Below are positions 43,701 through 52,504 of a stretch of DNA of 64,000 nucleotides, piece by piece. The stretch lies in contig NZ_FQXJ01000003.1 in the NCBI RefSeq assembly GCF_900129935.1, positions 854,566 through 918,565 of the forward strand, given 5' to 3'. A model generated the notes under the pieces. That model worked only from the letters and a program-made list of their open reading frames with translations, did no database searches and had not been told where the DNA came from. The position numbers and the translations under genes are program-made. This DNA is from Desulfosporosinus lacus DSM 15449 (GTDB lineage Bacteria; Bacillota; Desulfitobacteriia; Desulfitobacteriales; Desulfitobacteriaceae). The stretch's first letter is position 1. Each line of letters opens with the position of its first letter.

Positions 43701-46486
43701 GCAGAACCCCGGACCCCTGTGCCTTAGTGGGGGATTATTTTGATGAAAGAGTCCTGCTGCCGGTTTATACGAAGTCTAATGATCGGACGATTGTTTTCAA
43801 CATCTATTTTCACCGTCTGATTCAGGCTTTCTATTTCCATCAACCCATACGAGCCTTAGAAAACCTACCCTTTGTCGAAGAATATCTGGACGGTGTCCTG
43901 GGAACCTTCTGCCTGCCCTTGGTTCATTTTTACGGATCATTAGTGATTGCCGCCAACTATGAGAGACTAAGTTTCTCTAAACGATATCTAAGCAGGCATA
44001 AGATTAAGGGGTCCATAAGAACCTTGGCAAAATTATCTCGCTCAGCCCCGGAAAATATCCTCAACAAGCTGTATCTCCTCAAAGCGGAAAAGGCCAGACT
44101 GGACAGAGAGGACTTTAAAGCAGCAACTTACTACGATTTGGCGATTAAGTATGGCAGAACTCACCAATTTATCCAAGAGGAAGCCCTGGCTAATGAACTG
44201 GCGGCTGAGTTTTATCTCTCTCGAGGGAGAGAGGCCTCGGCTAAATTCTATCTCCAGCAAGCCCTTGATTGCTACCATGAGTGGGGAGCTCAGGCTAAAG
44301 TGGATGATCTGCAGAAGCGTTATCCCAAATTGCTTCAGAATGGGTCTTATCCACCCTTGCCCAAGGGTATCCCGGATATCGATCTGTCCACCATTATTAA
44401 GATCGGGCAAGCCATTTCCAGTGAAATAGTCCTGGAGGACCTGCTTAAGCTGCTGATAAAAATCATGCTCCAAAACTCCGGCGCTCAAACCGTCGTCTTA
44501 ATCATGAATCATGAAGATAGATTAACCGTGGAAGCGGAGGGGAATGCGGAGGATAACTCTGTCAGACTGTTGCAGTCCATGAGTCTGAACCAAGCAAGTT
44601 TTGATCTGCCCATCAAGTTGATCAGCTATGTGGTCAGAACGGGAGAAACCGTCACTTCAGATGGCCCCCAGAAGGATAAATCCATCCTCTGTCTGCCTGT
44701 GATTATTAAGAATAAGGTGATAGGCCTGTTTTACCTGGAAAATAACCTGGCACCGGGTATTTTCACAAAGCAGCGCTTACACCTATTACAGTTATTATCT
44801 TCCCAGATAGCCGTCTCCATAGAAAACGCCAGACAATATCAGAACCTGGAAAGCATTCTGGAAGACCATACCAAGGAATTGACCAAAAAAAATATTGCCC
44901 TCGCCGAGAGCAATCACAAGCTGGCAGAAGCCAATGAGAATAAAACCCGCTTCGTCGCCAATGTAAGCCATGAGATCAGGACCCCTCTTCAAGGGATTAT
45001 GGGAATGACCAGCCTCCTGAAGAAAAATCATCGCTACAATGAGGATTATGTCAGGATGATTCAATCCTCCGCAGAATCCCTCTTAGGAATCATCAACGAT
45101 ATCCTGGACATCTCCAGAATAGAATCCAATCGCTTAGTGATTGAGGAGAGAGCCTTTAACCTCAAAGACTTACTCAGGCAAATCGTAGAAAGCTATGAGC
45201 CACAGGCCGGAGGCAAGGGGATACACCTAACTTCGAGTATATGTTCAGAGATTCCGGAATACCTAAGCGGAGATCCTTTAAGAATTAGTCAGATTCTCAA
45301 TAATCTCTTAAACAATGCCCTGAAATTTACCCATCAAGGGCAGGTGAATTTTAGCGCCGGTTGTCTTACCGTCAATGAAATGCTGGTTGAGGTTGAATTT
45401 ATCATAGAGGATACGGGCATCGGCATATCCCCCGAAAAGCTTCTAAGCATTTTTGAAAGCTTCTCCCAGGGGGATAGCAGTATCACCAAAAAATACGGCG
45501 GTACCGGGCTTGGTCTGACTATCGTCAAACGATTGGTGGAATTAATGGATGGGCACATTGAAGTACAGAGCCGGGAAGGTCAAGGCAGCAAGTTTCGTTG
45601 TCTCTTACCCCTGGGAAGGGCAACTCAGCAGGAGATCGCAGTTACAGAGGACAGCTTGAAGTTCGATTATCAAAAGAAAGACGACTTAAAACGATTAAAA
45701 ATCATAGCCGCAGAAGACAACCTGGCCAATCAGACCTATATCAAGCACGTCCTGGCCTATCACAACTGTGAAGTAACCATTGTCAATAATGGCCTGGAAC
45801 TAATACAAGCCCTGAAACTCATGGACTATGACTGTATCATGCTGGATAAGAATATGCCCGTCATGGGGGGCATAGAGACAACTCGAATCATTCGCAACCT
45901 GGAAGAAAACACGGGAAAGCATATCCCCATCGTTGCCCTCACTGCTTCCGCTATTCTCGGAGACCGTGAAAGACTTCTCGCCCAAGGGATTGATTATTAT
46001 CTGGCCAAACCAATTCGGGAGGACTATTTACTGAACATCCTGCAGAAGATACGCCATTCGGGGGAAGTAAACCTAGAGTATCTTAGAGGGGGCAAACTCG
46101 AACCCAGAGGAGAGCAGGGGGATGAGCTTATTGATTACGAAGTTTTCCACCAGGAAGCAGAGCTATTTGGCAAAACAGTCATGCTGTCTATTATCGAGGA
46201 CTTTCTAAGGAATTATCAATCCTTGCTGGAAAACATTGAGACGGATCTGGAGGCTTGCCAGGCTGACCCATTAGAAAAAAGCGCTCACAGATTGGCAAGC
46301 GCTTTGTCCTGTCTTTACTCAATGAAGGTTTTTGAGCTGGCTAAGAAGCTGGAACGGGAGGCTCAGGCCGGAAATTGGCAAGAGTTACAAGAACAGTACC
46401 ACAAACTTAAGGCGCTAATCCCTGCCTTAATAGGGGAACTTCAGACCCTTAGAAAGAACTTGGAAGCCGATACCCCACATTTCTAA
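40742..46486 (+). CDS. Giant hybrid sensor kinase: pseudokinase, AAA ATPase, GAF, histidine kinase, receiver, HPt
   Basis: 1914 residues. In order: a Ser/Thr-kinase-like C-lobe (about 20-210), whose catalytic HRD reads YKNIRPNS and DFG reads KDV, and whose N-lobe is missing; an ORC/AAA ATPase (Walker A GYSGVGKT near 252-259, Walker B LFLDDLQWAD); a long helical repeat region (about 620-1200); GAF (about 1220-1370); HisKA with H1410 in NVSHEIRTP; HATPase (NNALKF, DTGIGIS, GGTGLGL); receiver with D1702; and HPt with H1849. GTG start with no good ribosome site. It overlaps the convergent regulator gene by 38 bases. Signal unknown. Confidence 0.88.
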   Translation: MIDLETIPAHIVKDQSSGIYFLELEDMLRRKPLDIKSILMIGLKISEELARLHGQKIIYKNIRPNSIRVSFDRCHVKLKDVSPGVSCPPADLRYLSPEQTGRINRQVDPRTDLYSLGILFYHMLSGQPPFNANDPLELIYAHLAREVLPLSRLNPSIPSVLSDITHKLMHKKPEDRYQTAGALQRDLEKCLELLNLENQLEQIEPFEIAQFDKQRGLSIPNKLFGRDTELETLKQVYRRVKDGSQELIFLSGYSGVGKTAVVNKFLEYVRENEGSFSGGKFDQYKSNLPYLAFIQACQAILKEILSENQAVVRHWKEQILTALAPNAQLIVDLIPEAGMIIGPQPAVDNLGPTEAQTRFNTVFLKFIQLFALPEKPLVLFLDDLQWADLFSLRLIEQLVLEQSGFLMIIGAYRDNKIDSTHPIQSLFHRLKDPGLKVQVLDIKPLELSHVNEMISATLKRPWEESLPLAQVCLIKTKGNPFFLIQFLYMLKEEGLLNQEALQSAWGWDLPAILSCKVTENVVDLMLAKISKLPLPTIEILKLAACIGNDFDAYTLEIVTEKPLSAIERTLREAVESGLILENGRKYFFLHDRVQQAAYSLLEDETKTTIHYRIGKLSIAKLTEQEQENRLFELVDHLNIALNLIDDPTERYLAANLNLRAGKKAKASSAYERALDYFSLGKELCPEEAWITYYPLMLELHIELAEMAYVCTQFERMEEVAAETMVHCQDSLDMARISEIMIATYTAENQLEKAMLTAENILGLLGVHFPKKPHLGHVILEYLKTLWALRGKEREDLLDLPKMTDEKHMTIMRILNSTGIGSYSASYNTIILIVLKALRISLRYGITEETIVAYSAYGYIINMLSKKADKGYEFGQLALELQDRLGVKRFDSKIRMMFNMVIRHSKDPLRATLEDFPGTYLSGFAAGDLLSAGHSIMQYFVYSYFSGGQLAVIEEEMQEHQNAMHKTGHETSLRLCQLYRQTALNFAGRTPDPCALVGDYFDERVLLPVYTKSNDRTIVFNIYFHRLIQAFYFHQPIRALENLPFVEEYLDGVLGTFCLPLVHFYGSLVIAANYERLSFSKRYLSRHKIKGSIRTLAKLSRSAPENILNKLYLLKAEKARLDREDFKAATYYDLAIKYGRTHQFIQEEALANELAAEFYLSRGREASAKFYLQQALDCYHEWGAQAKVDDLQKRYPKLLQNGSYPPLPKGIPDIDLSTIIKIGQAISSEIVLEDLLKLLIKIMLQNSGAQTVVLIMNHEDRLTVEAEGNAEDNSVRLLQSMSLNQASFDLPIKLISYVVRTGETVTSDGPQKDKSILCLPVIIKNKVIGLFYLENNLAPGIFTKQRLHLLQLLSSQIAVSIENARQYQNLESILEDHTKELTKKNIALAESNHKLAEANENKTRFVANVSHEIRTPLQGIMGMTSLLKKNHRYNEDYVRMIQSSAESLLGIINDILDISRIESNRLVIEERAFNLKDLLRQIVESYEPQAGGKGIHLTSSICSEIPEYLSGDPLRISQILNNLLNNALKFTHQGQVNFSAGCLTVNEMLVEVEFIIEDTGIGISPEKLLSIFESFSQGDSSITKKYGGTGLGLTIVKRLVELMDGHIEVQSREGQGSKFRCLLPLGRATQQEIAVTEDSLKFDYQKKDDLKRLKIIAAEDNLANQTYIKHVLAYHNCEVTIVNNGLELIQALKLMDYDCIMLDKNMPVMGGIETTRIIRNLEENTGKHIPIVALTASAILGDRERLLAQGIDYYLAKPIREDYLLNILQKIRHSGEVNLEYLRGGKLEPRGEQGDELIDYEVFHQEAELFGKTVMLSIIEDFLRNYQSLLENIETDLEACQADPLEKSAHRLASALSCLYSMKVFELAKKLEREAQAGNWQELQEQYHKLKALIPALIGELQTLRKNLEADTPHF

Positions 46487-47150
46487 CCGTCTCAATCAGA
46501 CAAGAACTTAGCCCTGTTGCCTCAATCTTCTTGCGAATTCTGCGGATATGCACATCCACTGTGCGGGTTTCCCAGAAGACATCTTCAGACCAGATAGCAT
46601 CTAAAATCTCACTGCGAGTAAAGACTCTGCCTGGCTTTTTAGCCAAATAACATAAGAGCTCAAATTCCTTGAAGGATAGCAGAAGCTCTTGGCCGTTCAG
46701 CGTAACACTGCGAGTAGCAAGGTCCATCTCCAGACTCCGGAATGAAATCTTGGAGGAAGAGGTGGCTGCACTCTGGTCTGTTCTGCGCAGGACGGCTTTT
46801 ATGCGTGCAATCAGCTCGTGATAGCGAATCGGTTTAGAGATATAATCATCCGCCCCTAATTCCAGACCAATGACATTATCGATTTCGCTGTCCCGGCTTG
46901 TCAGCATAAGCACGGGAACCTTTCCTTTAATAGGATGATGCCGTATTTCCTTAAGAGTTGTCAGGCCGTCTATCCCCGGTAAGACCACATCTAAGATCAC
47001 CAAATCAATGTCCAAGGAGTCTAAAATCCTCAGAGCGTCCTCTCCGGATTCTGCTTTATAAACTTGATAACCGTTTTTGCTCAGGGCTGAATCTAACAGG
47101 ATCAAGACGTTAGGGTCATCGTCAACGATTAAAACATTAAGAATAGACAT
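46449..47150 (-). CDS. OmpR-family response regulator
   Basis: 233 residues from ATG 47150, preceded by AGAGGT; a longer open frame upstream lacks a ribosome site. Receiver domain (VDDDPN, DLVILDVVLPG, phosphoacceptor near 52, K in YISKPI) and a winged-helix C-terminal domain (FTRSEILDAIWSED, TVDVHIRRIRKKIE, VRNVGYRL). It is convergent with the hybrid kinase and shares 38 bases of 3' end with it; they may form a signalling pair, but this is inference. Confidence 0.93.
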   Translation of the reverse strand: MSILNVLIVDDDPNVLILLDSALSKNGYQVYKAESGEDALRILDSLDIDLVILDVVLPGIDGLTTLKEIRHHPIKGKVPVLMLTSRDSEIDNVIGLELGADDYISKPIRYHELIARIKAVLRRTDQSAATSSSKISFRSLEMDLATRSVTLNGQELLLSFKEFELLCYLAKKPGRVFTRSEILDAIWSEDVFWETRTVDVHIRRIRKKIEATGLSSCLIETVRNVGYRLPSSF

Positions 47151-47368
47151 AGTTCTACCTCTTCTGCTGTAAAAGATTACTATGGTAAATTTGATAAATA
47201 TTAGGTAATTTACATTATTGTAACATAAGAACGAAGAAATGTTACCCATGTTCTGTAAAATTACTTTGCAACCTATCAATTAAACTCGAGTAAATTCTTT
47301 ACGAACAATGTTGAAGGAGAAAGAAAGGTAGATTTGGGAGTATGTTAGACGATAAAAGGAGTAATGAG
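47151..47368. other. Promoter gap left of the polysaccharide operon
   Basis: AT-rich. Expected to hold the divergent promoters of the response regulator and the polysaccharide operon. No clear -35/-10 pair selected. Confidence 0.35.
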
Positions 47369-47509
47369 ATGACTGGTGTGAGTAAACGACATCTTTATAT
47401 CAGAAATGCATAGAATTGCTGTAATATTGTAGGAATAATTGTCATTTTGTCTGCAGGAATTTCCATATTAACAACGAATTGGGAAATAAGTAGTCCTTTC
47501 TTAGGATGA
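47369..47509 (+). pseudogene. Small membrane-protein frame interrupted by an amber codon
   Basis: AAAGGAGT lies 6 bases before ATG 47369, an excellent ribosome site. The reading is MTGVSKRHLYIRNA, then TAG at 47411-47413, then NCCNIVGIIVILSAGISILT, TNWEISSPFLG and TGA. The part after TAG is a good membrane helix. Either a nonsense-inactivated small gene, a 14-codon leader peptide, or a readthrough case. Confidence 0.35.
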
Positions 47510-47557
47510 TAGGCCTACCTTGGTAGGACCATAGTCCTAATTATTATTTTCCCAATT
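47477..47557 (+). promoter_or_regulatory. Structured leader upstream of the polysaccharide operon
   Basis: AATTGGGAAATAA (47477-47489) pairs with TTATTTTCCCAATT (47544-47557), enclosing CCTACC/GGTAGG and TAGTCC/GGAC stems. It is a compact hairpin 80 bases before the first gene. It does not match a riboswitch class that I know; attenuation or an antitermination site is possible. Confidence 0.45.
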
Positions 47558-47639
47558 AAGGGGGGCACAAGCTTAAGTTATTATTCCAAGGAGATTCTAG
47601 AGGGGTGTAATGGGTAATATAGTAATTTAAGGAAGGTCA

Positions 47640-49502
47640 ATGACATTGAACCGAAATTCTTTATATTTAATGCTAATAGACGCAGTACTTGTTAACCTGG
47701 CTGCTTTCGGAAGCTTTTACCTTCGTTTCGAAGGAAATATCCCACAGGAATATTTCCTGACATATTATCATACTGCTTGGGCTGGGACACTCATCTACTT
47801 AGTCGTCTTTTCATTATTTGGTTTGTATAATCGGCTTTGGCAATATGCCAGTATCAGTGAACTTCTTTCCATTCTTTATGCAGTGGCCGTCGGAACGAGT
47901 AGCGTTGTACTCGTTATTTATTTCTTAGCCCCCATGCGCTACCCGAACACGGTGGCTGTGCTCTTTTGGCTGACCACCACCTTCTTAATCGGCGGCTCAC
48001 GTTTCCTCGGGCGGATATTGCAAGATGGAGTCTTGAATGTTCGTATCCCCGGAATACCGAAGCGAGTCCTGATCATCGGGGCAGGGGATGCCGGGGCCTT
48101 AGGAATCCGAGAGTTGAAGAACAGTAATTATCGAGAAGGTTATCCAGTCGGGATCATTGATGACGCTCCGCAAAAGCAAAAACTCAAGTTAATGGGGATT
48201 CCCGTGTTAGGGACAAGGGTTGATATCCCGCGAGTTGTTAAAGCTCACAAAGTTGAAGAAATTATTATTGCCATGCCTTCGGCTCCTGGGAATGTCATTC
48301 GGGATATTACAGAGATTTGTGAAAAAAGCGAGGTCGTCATTAAGATCATCCCTGGTATTTATAATTATTTTAGTGGACAGGTGGATACCTTAAAAATCCG
48401 TGAAGTGCAGATTGAGGATTTATTGGGAAGAGATCAGGTAAATCTGGATATCGAAGAAGTAGCAGGCTATCTGGCAGGAGAAACCGTCTTAGTGACGGGA
48501 GCAGGCGGTTCCATCGGCTCAGAACTTTGTCGGCAAATAGGCAGGTTTAACCCAGAGAGGCTCATCCTAGTCGGTCGTGGCGAGAACAGTATTTTCGATA
48601 TCGAGCAAGAACTGCGCTCGGACTCTCCCGGTATCAATCTCATAACGGAAATCTTGGATGTTAGAGATCGGGAAAAGGTCGAACTGGTCTTCAGAAAGTA
48701 TAAACCCGGAGTCGTCTTTCATGCAGCCGCTCATAAGCATGTTCCTCTCATGGAGCGAAACCCAGAGGAAGCTTTGAAGAATAACATCTTAGGAACCTAT
48801 AATGTTGCAGAAATATCCGACTTGACCCAAGTAAAGACCTTTGTACTTATTTCTACTGATAAGGCCATTAATCCAACCAGTATAATGGGGGCCACGAAAC
48901 GAGTGGCCGAGATGATCATTCAAAGCTTAGACCGACGATCCCAAACCCGCTACGTCGCTGTCCGCTTTGGCAATGTCTTAGGGAGTCGAGGGAGTGTTAT
49001 TCCGACCTTTAAGAAACAGATTGCTAAGGGTGGACCGGTAACAGTGACTCATCCAGAGATGGTTCGTTTCTTTATGACGATTCCCGAGGCAGCCCAACTC
49101 GTGATCCAGGCGGGTGCCATGGCTCGAGGAGGGGAAGTCTTCATCCTTGACATGGGAAAACCTGTGAAAATTGTCGATTTAGCACAAGATTTGATTAGAT
49201 TGTCAGGGTTTGAGGTGGGTGTGGACATTAAGATTGAATTTACGGGCATACGTCCCGGGGAGAAGTTGTACGAAGAGCTTCTCACGGCAGAGGAAGGGAC
49301 GACGAGCACGAAGCATCAGAGGATCTTTGTAGCGAAGCCGAGTGAAGTGGATGTTGCGGGGATTGAGGGATTGGTCCAGATGATTAGGGAGCGGGGTTCG
49401 CATTTAGAGAGAGATGAGATCGTGGAGGAGCTGGGAAGTGTCGTGGTGGGGTTTCAGCAACTTCCCAGGGGAAAAGAGATGGAGCGGGTGTCTGCGAGGT
49501 AG
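47640..49502 (+). CDS. Membrane UDP-sugar 4,6-dehydratase, CapD/PglF type
   Basis: 620 residues, ATG with GGAAGG upstream. Four membrane segments (1-115), a CoA-binding-like Rossmann domain (about 130-260), then the catalytic SDR domain with GAGGSIGSELCRQI near 290. The usual YxxxK is replaced by the family pattern STDKAINPTSIMGATKR (S-D-K-x-MGATKR). Makes UDP-4-keto-6-deoxy sugars for surface glycans. First gene of the operon. Confidence 0.93.
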   Translation: MTLNRNSLYLMLIDAVLVNLAAFGSFYLRFEGNIPQEYFLTYYHTAWAGTLIYLVVFSLFGLYNRLWQYASISELLSILYAVAVGTSSVVLVIYFLAPMRYPNTVAVLFWLTTTFLIGGSRFLGRILQDGVLNVRIPGIPKRVLIIGAGDAGALGIRELKNSNYREGYPVGIIDDAPQKQKLKLMGIPVLGTRVDIPRVVKAHKVEEIIIAMPSAPGNVIRDITEICEKSEVVIKIIPGIYNYFSGQVDTLKIREVQIEDLLGRDQVNLDIEEVAGYLAGETVLVTGAGGSIGSELCRQIGRFNPERLILVGRGENSIFDIEQELRSDSPGINLITEILDVRDREKVELVFRKYKPGVVFHAAAHKHVPLMERNPEEALKNNILGTYNVAEISDLTQVKTFVLISTDKAINPTSIMGATKRVAEMIIQSLDRRSQTRYVAVRFGNVLGSRGSVIPTFKKQIAKGGPVTVTHPEMVRFFMTIPEAAQLVIQAGAMARGGEVFILDMGKPVKIVDLAQDLIRLSGFEVGVDIKIEFTGIRPGEKLYEELLTAEEGTTSTKHQRIFVAKPSEVDVAGIEGLVQMIRERGSHLERDEIVEELGSVVVGFQQLPRGKEMERVSAR

Positions 49503-49566
49503 GGGTAGGGTTCATCTAAGTCTTTAAAGAGATATACGTTAAAAGGGGTAAGTTTGGAGGGTTAAG

Positions 49567-50172
49567 ATGAAAAGATTTATGGATATTTTCTTAGGTCTTA
49601 TACTGCTTGCTATTTTAAGTCCTTTGTTACTCATAGTTAGCCTTATCATAAAAGTCGATTCCAGAGGTCCGGCGTTATTTACCCAAAGAAGAATCGGAAG
49701 AAATAACAAAGAGTTTGTTTTTTATAAGTTTAGAACCATGCGGACTGACGCTCCAAATGTAGCGACTCATTTACTAAAGGATCCTCAAAGCTACATTACT
49801 CCTTTTGGAAGCTTCTTAAGAAAGACTAGTATAGATGAGCTGCCACAATTGTTGAACATTATTAAAGGGGATATGACGTTTATTGGACCACGGCCGGCCT
49901 TATATAATCAGTACGATTTGATAGACTTAAGAACAAAATGTGGAGTACACACGTTAAGACCAGGTGTTTCGGGATGGGCCCAGGTAAACGGACGGGACTG
50001 TCTGGAAATAAGTGAAAAGGTATATTTCGATTGCTACTACTTAGAAAATCACTCTTTAACCTTAGATATAAAAATAATACTCTATACATTCCTAAAGGTT
50101 CTTAAGGCAGATGGGATTCAAGAAGGGGCGCGAAATCCAAATATGGTTGAGAAAAGAGAAAGTGCAATGTAA
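49567..50172 (+). CDS. Initiating sugar-phosphate transferase (PglC/WcaJ type)
   Basis: 201 residues. One N-terminal membrane segment, then RIGRNNKEFVFYKFRTMR, SIDELPQLLNIIKGDMTFIG and PRPALYNQ, the conserved blocks of monotopic polyprenyl phosphate phosphosugar transferases. It puts the first sugar on undecaprenyl phosphate at the inner membrane. ATG preceded by GGAGG. It lies between the dehydratase and acyltransferase genes. Confidence 0.93.
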   Translation: MKRFMDIFLGLILLAILSPLLLIVSLIIKVDSRGPALFTQRRIGRNNKEFVFYKFRTMRTDAPNVATHLLKDPQSYITPFGSFLRKTSIDELPQLLNIIKGDMTFIGPRPALYNQYDLIDLRTKCGVHTLRPGVSGWAQVNGRDCLEISEKVYFDCYYLENHSLTLDIKIILYTFLKVLKADGIQEGARNPNMVEKRESAM

Positions 50173-50199
50173 GGGTAAATGGTAAGGTGGTGAGACGTA

Positions 50200-50754
50200 T
50201 TGGCTGAGCTAATTATTATAGGAATGGGCGGACACAGTAAGGTGGTGACGGACATTGCTATTTTAAATGGATATAAGGTTTTGGGGTACCTCGATGACAA
50301 TGAGCCGGTTGGAGAAGGTCGGGAATTGTATCTAGGCAAGATTGAGACGTTGCCAAGATGGGTTAGGGATGGGGTCGGTTTTGTTATTGCGATTGGGAAT
50401 AATCTGGTGAGGAAAGCGATTGTTGAAAAGTACAAAGGGTTGAACTTAGATTATGTCAAGTTAGTTCATCCAGTTGCTATTATTGGAAGTAAAGTAGAGA
50501 TTCTTGGTGGGAGTGTTGTGATGCCAGGGGCTATTATTAATGCTGACGCTAGGATAGGCGAGCATGTTATTGTGAATACGGCTGCTGCAGTTGATCATGA
50601 TTGTGTCGTAGGGGATTTTGTTCATATTGCACAAGGTGCAGTTTTGGCTGGCGGCGTTAAGGTGGAGAGTTGTGCGGTTGTGGATGTTGGGGTGCGGGTT
50701 CAACGGGGATGTGTGGTAGTAAACGGAGAGAAGAGGATGTTATGCTCAAAGTAA
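50200..50754 (+). CDS. PglD/NeuD-type sugar O/N-acyltransferase, C-terminus short
   Basis: 184 residues, TTG start after AAGGTGG. N-terminal Rossmann-like part (IIGMGGHSKVVTDIA) and left-handed beta-helix (GSVVMPGAIINADARIGEHV, VDHDCVVGDFVHI). The catalytic histidine region is present (AAAVDHD). The last coils and the GNPA-type end of the family are missing; the frame changes to GVRVQRGCVVVNGEKRMLCSK. It overlaps the next start by 13 bases. It may be a trimmed active enzyme or a recent frameshift product. Confidence 0.8.
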   Translation: MAELIIIGMGGHSKVVTDIAILNGYKVLGYLDDNEPVGEGRELYLGKIETLPRWVRDGVGFVIAIGNNLVRKAIVEKYKGLNLDYVKLVHPVAIIGSKVEILGGSVVMPGAIINADARIGEHVIVNTAAAVDHDCVVGDFVHIAQGAVLAGGVKVESCAVVDVGVRVQRGCVVVNGEKRMLCSK

Positions 50755-51521
50755 TAGTCATGACCCAGCAAGATAGGTTTTACATCCCTAAAAACATCCA
50801 GAAGATTATCGACAATTCAAATGTGCTTGAAATTGTAAATGTTAATTGCAAGAGTTCAGTACAAAACAAATTAAAGGATTTCGTAAGGTGGTTTGGATTT
50901 TTTCAGGTTGGAATGATGGGCATTTCGACGGTCATGCGATCTGTTATCGGCAAGATAGACCAGATTACTGGGTATAGGCTTTATAAAGGTCTGTGCGGTG
51001 TTGAGCATGTGGCGAAGAGGAATAATGTGCTGTACAGAGTAATTAACTCATCAAATAGTGAGAGCTTCTACAAAGAAGTGTATGAGTTGCAACCAGATGT
51101 AATAGTATCTTTTTCTGCTCCTCAGGTTATTGAGGAACCCCTGCTTTCCTGCCCGAAATATGGTATTTTGAATGTGCATGGGAGTTTATTGCCTGACTAT
51201 AGGGGGTGTATGCCGAGCTTTTGGTATCTTTTCAACGAGGAAGAGTATGGTGGCGCGACGGTTCACTATATGTCTGAAAAGATTGATGATGGGGATATTG
51301 TCGCTCAAGACAAAGTATATATAGGCAATTGCAAGTCAATGTTAAAGCTCATGAAGTGCACAAAAGGGGTTGGTGGCGAACTTATGGTGAAGGCGATAAA
51401 GGCGTTGGAAACTAATACACTAGAACGTAGACCCAACATTGCTACCAAGGGCAGGTATTTCACTTGGCCAACTGCTGAACAGGGGAGAGCTTTTCGTTCA
51501 AAAGGGAAGCGTTTGATATAA
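50742..51521 (+). CDS. Sugar N-formyltransferase-like protein
   Basis: 259 residues from ATG 50742, with AGAAGAGGA upstream. The formyltransferase core is recognisable: ILNVHGSLLPDYRGCMPSFW (N-x-H triad and SLLP/RG), GATVHYMSEKIDDGDI with the catalytic D. It would transfer formyl from N10-formyl-THF to an amino sugar. The N-terminal half is divergent. Methionyl-tRNA formyltransferase is excluded by context and by lack of its C-terminal domain. Confidence 0.85.
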   Translation: MLKVIVMTQQDRFYIPKNIQKIIDNSNVLEIVNVNCKSSVQNKLKDFVRWFGFFQVGMMGISTVMRSVIGKIDQITGYRLYKGLCGVEHVAKRNNVLYRVINSSNSESFYKEVYELQPDVIVSFSAPQVIEEPLLSCPKYGILNVHGSLLPDYRGCMPSFWYLFNEEEYGGATVHYMSEKIDDGDIVAQDKVYIGNCKSMLKLMKCTKGVGGELMVKAIKALETNTLERRPNIATKGRYFTWPTAEQGRAFRSKGKRLI

Positions 51522-51558
51522 AGTAGTGCTCAGATACGTGGTTTAAGAGAGGATTCAT

Positions 51559-52416
51559 ATGAGAAGATATTTTTTATCGCTTGATCTTGAAGAGTGGTAT
51601 CACCTGGAATATGTAAAAGACTATAGGGGTGAAATAGCGTCAGATCAGAAGTTCGTGCCGCAGGTTATTCCATTTCTAAAGATAATGGCAGATGAGGGTG
51701 TCTACATGACGGTCTTCGTCTTGGAGGATATAGCTCGAGATAATGCAGATGTAATTAGGGAGATAATGGAAATGGGCCATGAGATAGCTTGTCACGGACA
51801 AGGTCACGAATTGGTTTATAATTTATCTGTTGAAGAGTTCAAGGAGAAAACAGAGAAAGCAAGACGGGTCTTAGAGGATATAGTTGGATCCCCTATTAAA
51901 GGATATAGGGCTCCTTGTTTCTCCATGGAAAACGAGAAACTGGATCTCCTTTGGAATCTGGGATTTAGGTACGACTCTAGTTTGATCCGTTTCAAGGAAC
52001 ATAAACTGTACAATGTGATGGACATGTCTGCCTTCGAAAAGGTGGAGAGTATGATCTACAGAAAAGGAGATAATTTCGAGTTTGAAACACCAACGCTCGA
52101 TATTATGGGTAAATCAATTCCGATATCTGGTGGAGGGTATTTTAGACTGTTTCCACTGTGGTTGATGAAGTGGTTTATGAAGAAGCATTGGGAAAGTGAG
52201 GAAAACTTCATTTTTTATATACACCCTTTTGAGGTTTCCGGTGAACCGCTAAAGAACGCAAAAATGATGGGGCTGAAAAATTATTTTAGATTCCAGGTTG
52301 GTAGAAGGAGTTTGAAAAAAAAGTTGCTCAAGTATATAAGGTGGTTGAAGAAGCAGGATGTTGAGTTCTTGCGGTTTCAGGATTATTTGGAGCTAGTAGA
52401 TAGCAAGGTAGGATAA
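51559..52416 (+). CDS. Polysaccharide deacetylase, NodB-type
   Basis: 285 residues. LDLEEW near residue 9 supplies the metal-binding aspartate, HEIACHGQGH near 77-86 the two metal histidines, GYRAPCFS the next motif, and HPFE the last. The D-E-E start and the C-terminal extension resemble the exopolysaccharide-locus deacetylases. It removes acetyl groups from N-acetyl sugars; no signal peptide seen, so it may act on a cytoplasmic or lipid-linked precursor. Confidence 0.88.
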   Translation: MRRYFLSLDLEEWYHLEYVKDYRGEIASDQKFVPQVIPFLKIMADEGVYMTVFVLEDIARDNADVIREIMEMGHEIACHGQGHELVYNLSVEEFKEKTEKARRVLEDIVGSPIKGYRAPCFSMENEKLDLLWNLGFRYDSSLIRFKEHKLYNVMDMSAFEKVESMIYRKGDNFEFETPTLDIMGKSIPISGGGYFRLFPLWLMKWFMKKHWESEENFIFYIHPFEVSGEPLKNAKMMGLKNYFRFQVGRRSLKKKLLKYIRWLKKQDVEFLRFQDYLELVDSKVG

Positions 52417-52504
52417 CGTTAGCTTTCACATATTAGCACAGCAGACAGAGAAAAATGACAACATAAGACAAGTGTTTATAGCAAAAATTAATAAGGTGAC
52501 TTAA

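Noticed and set aside
47477-47557. Cyclic-di-GMP or other known riboswitch upstream of the polysaccharide operon
   Set aside because: Structured, but conserved residues of the known classes that I can recall are not present; kept only as an unnamed leader.
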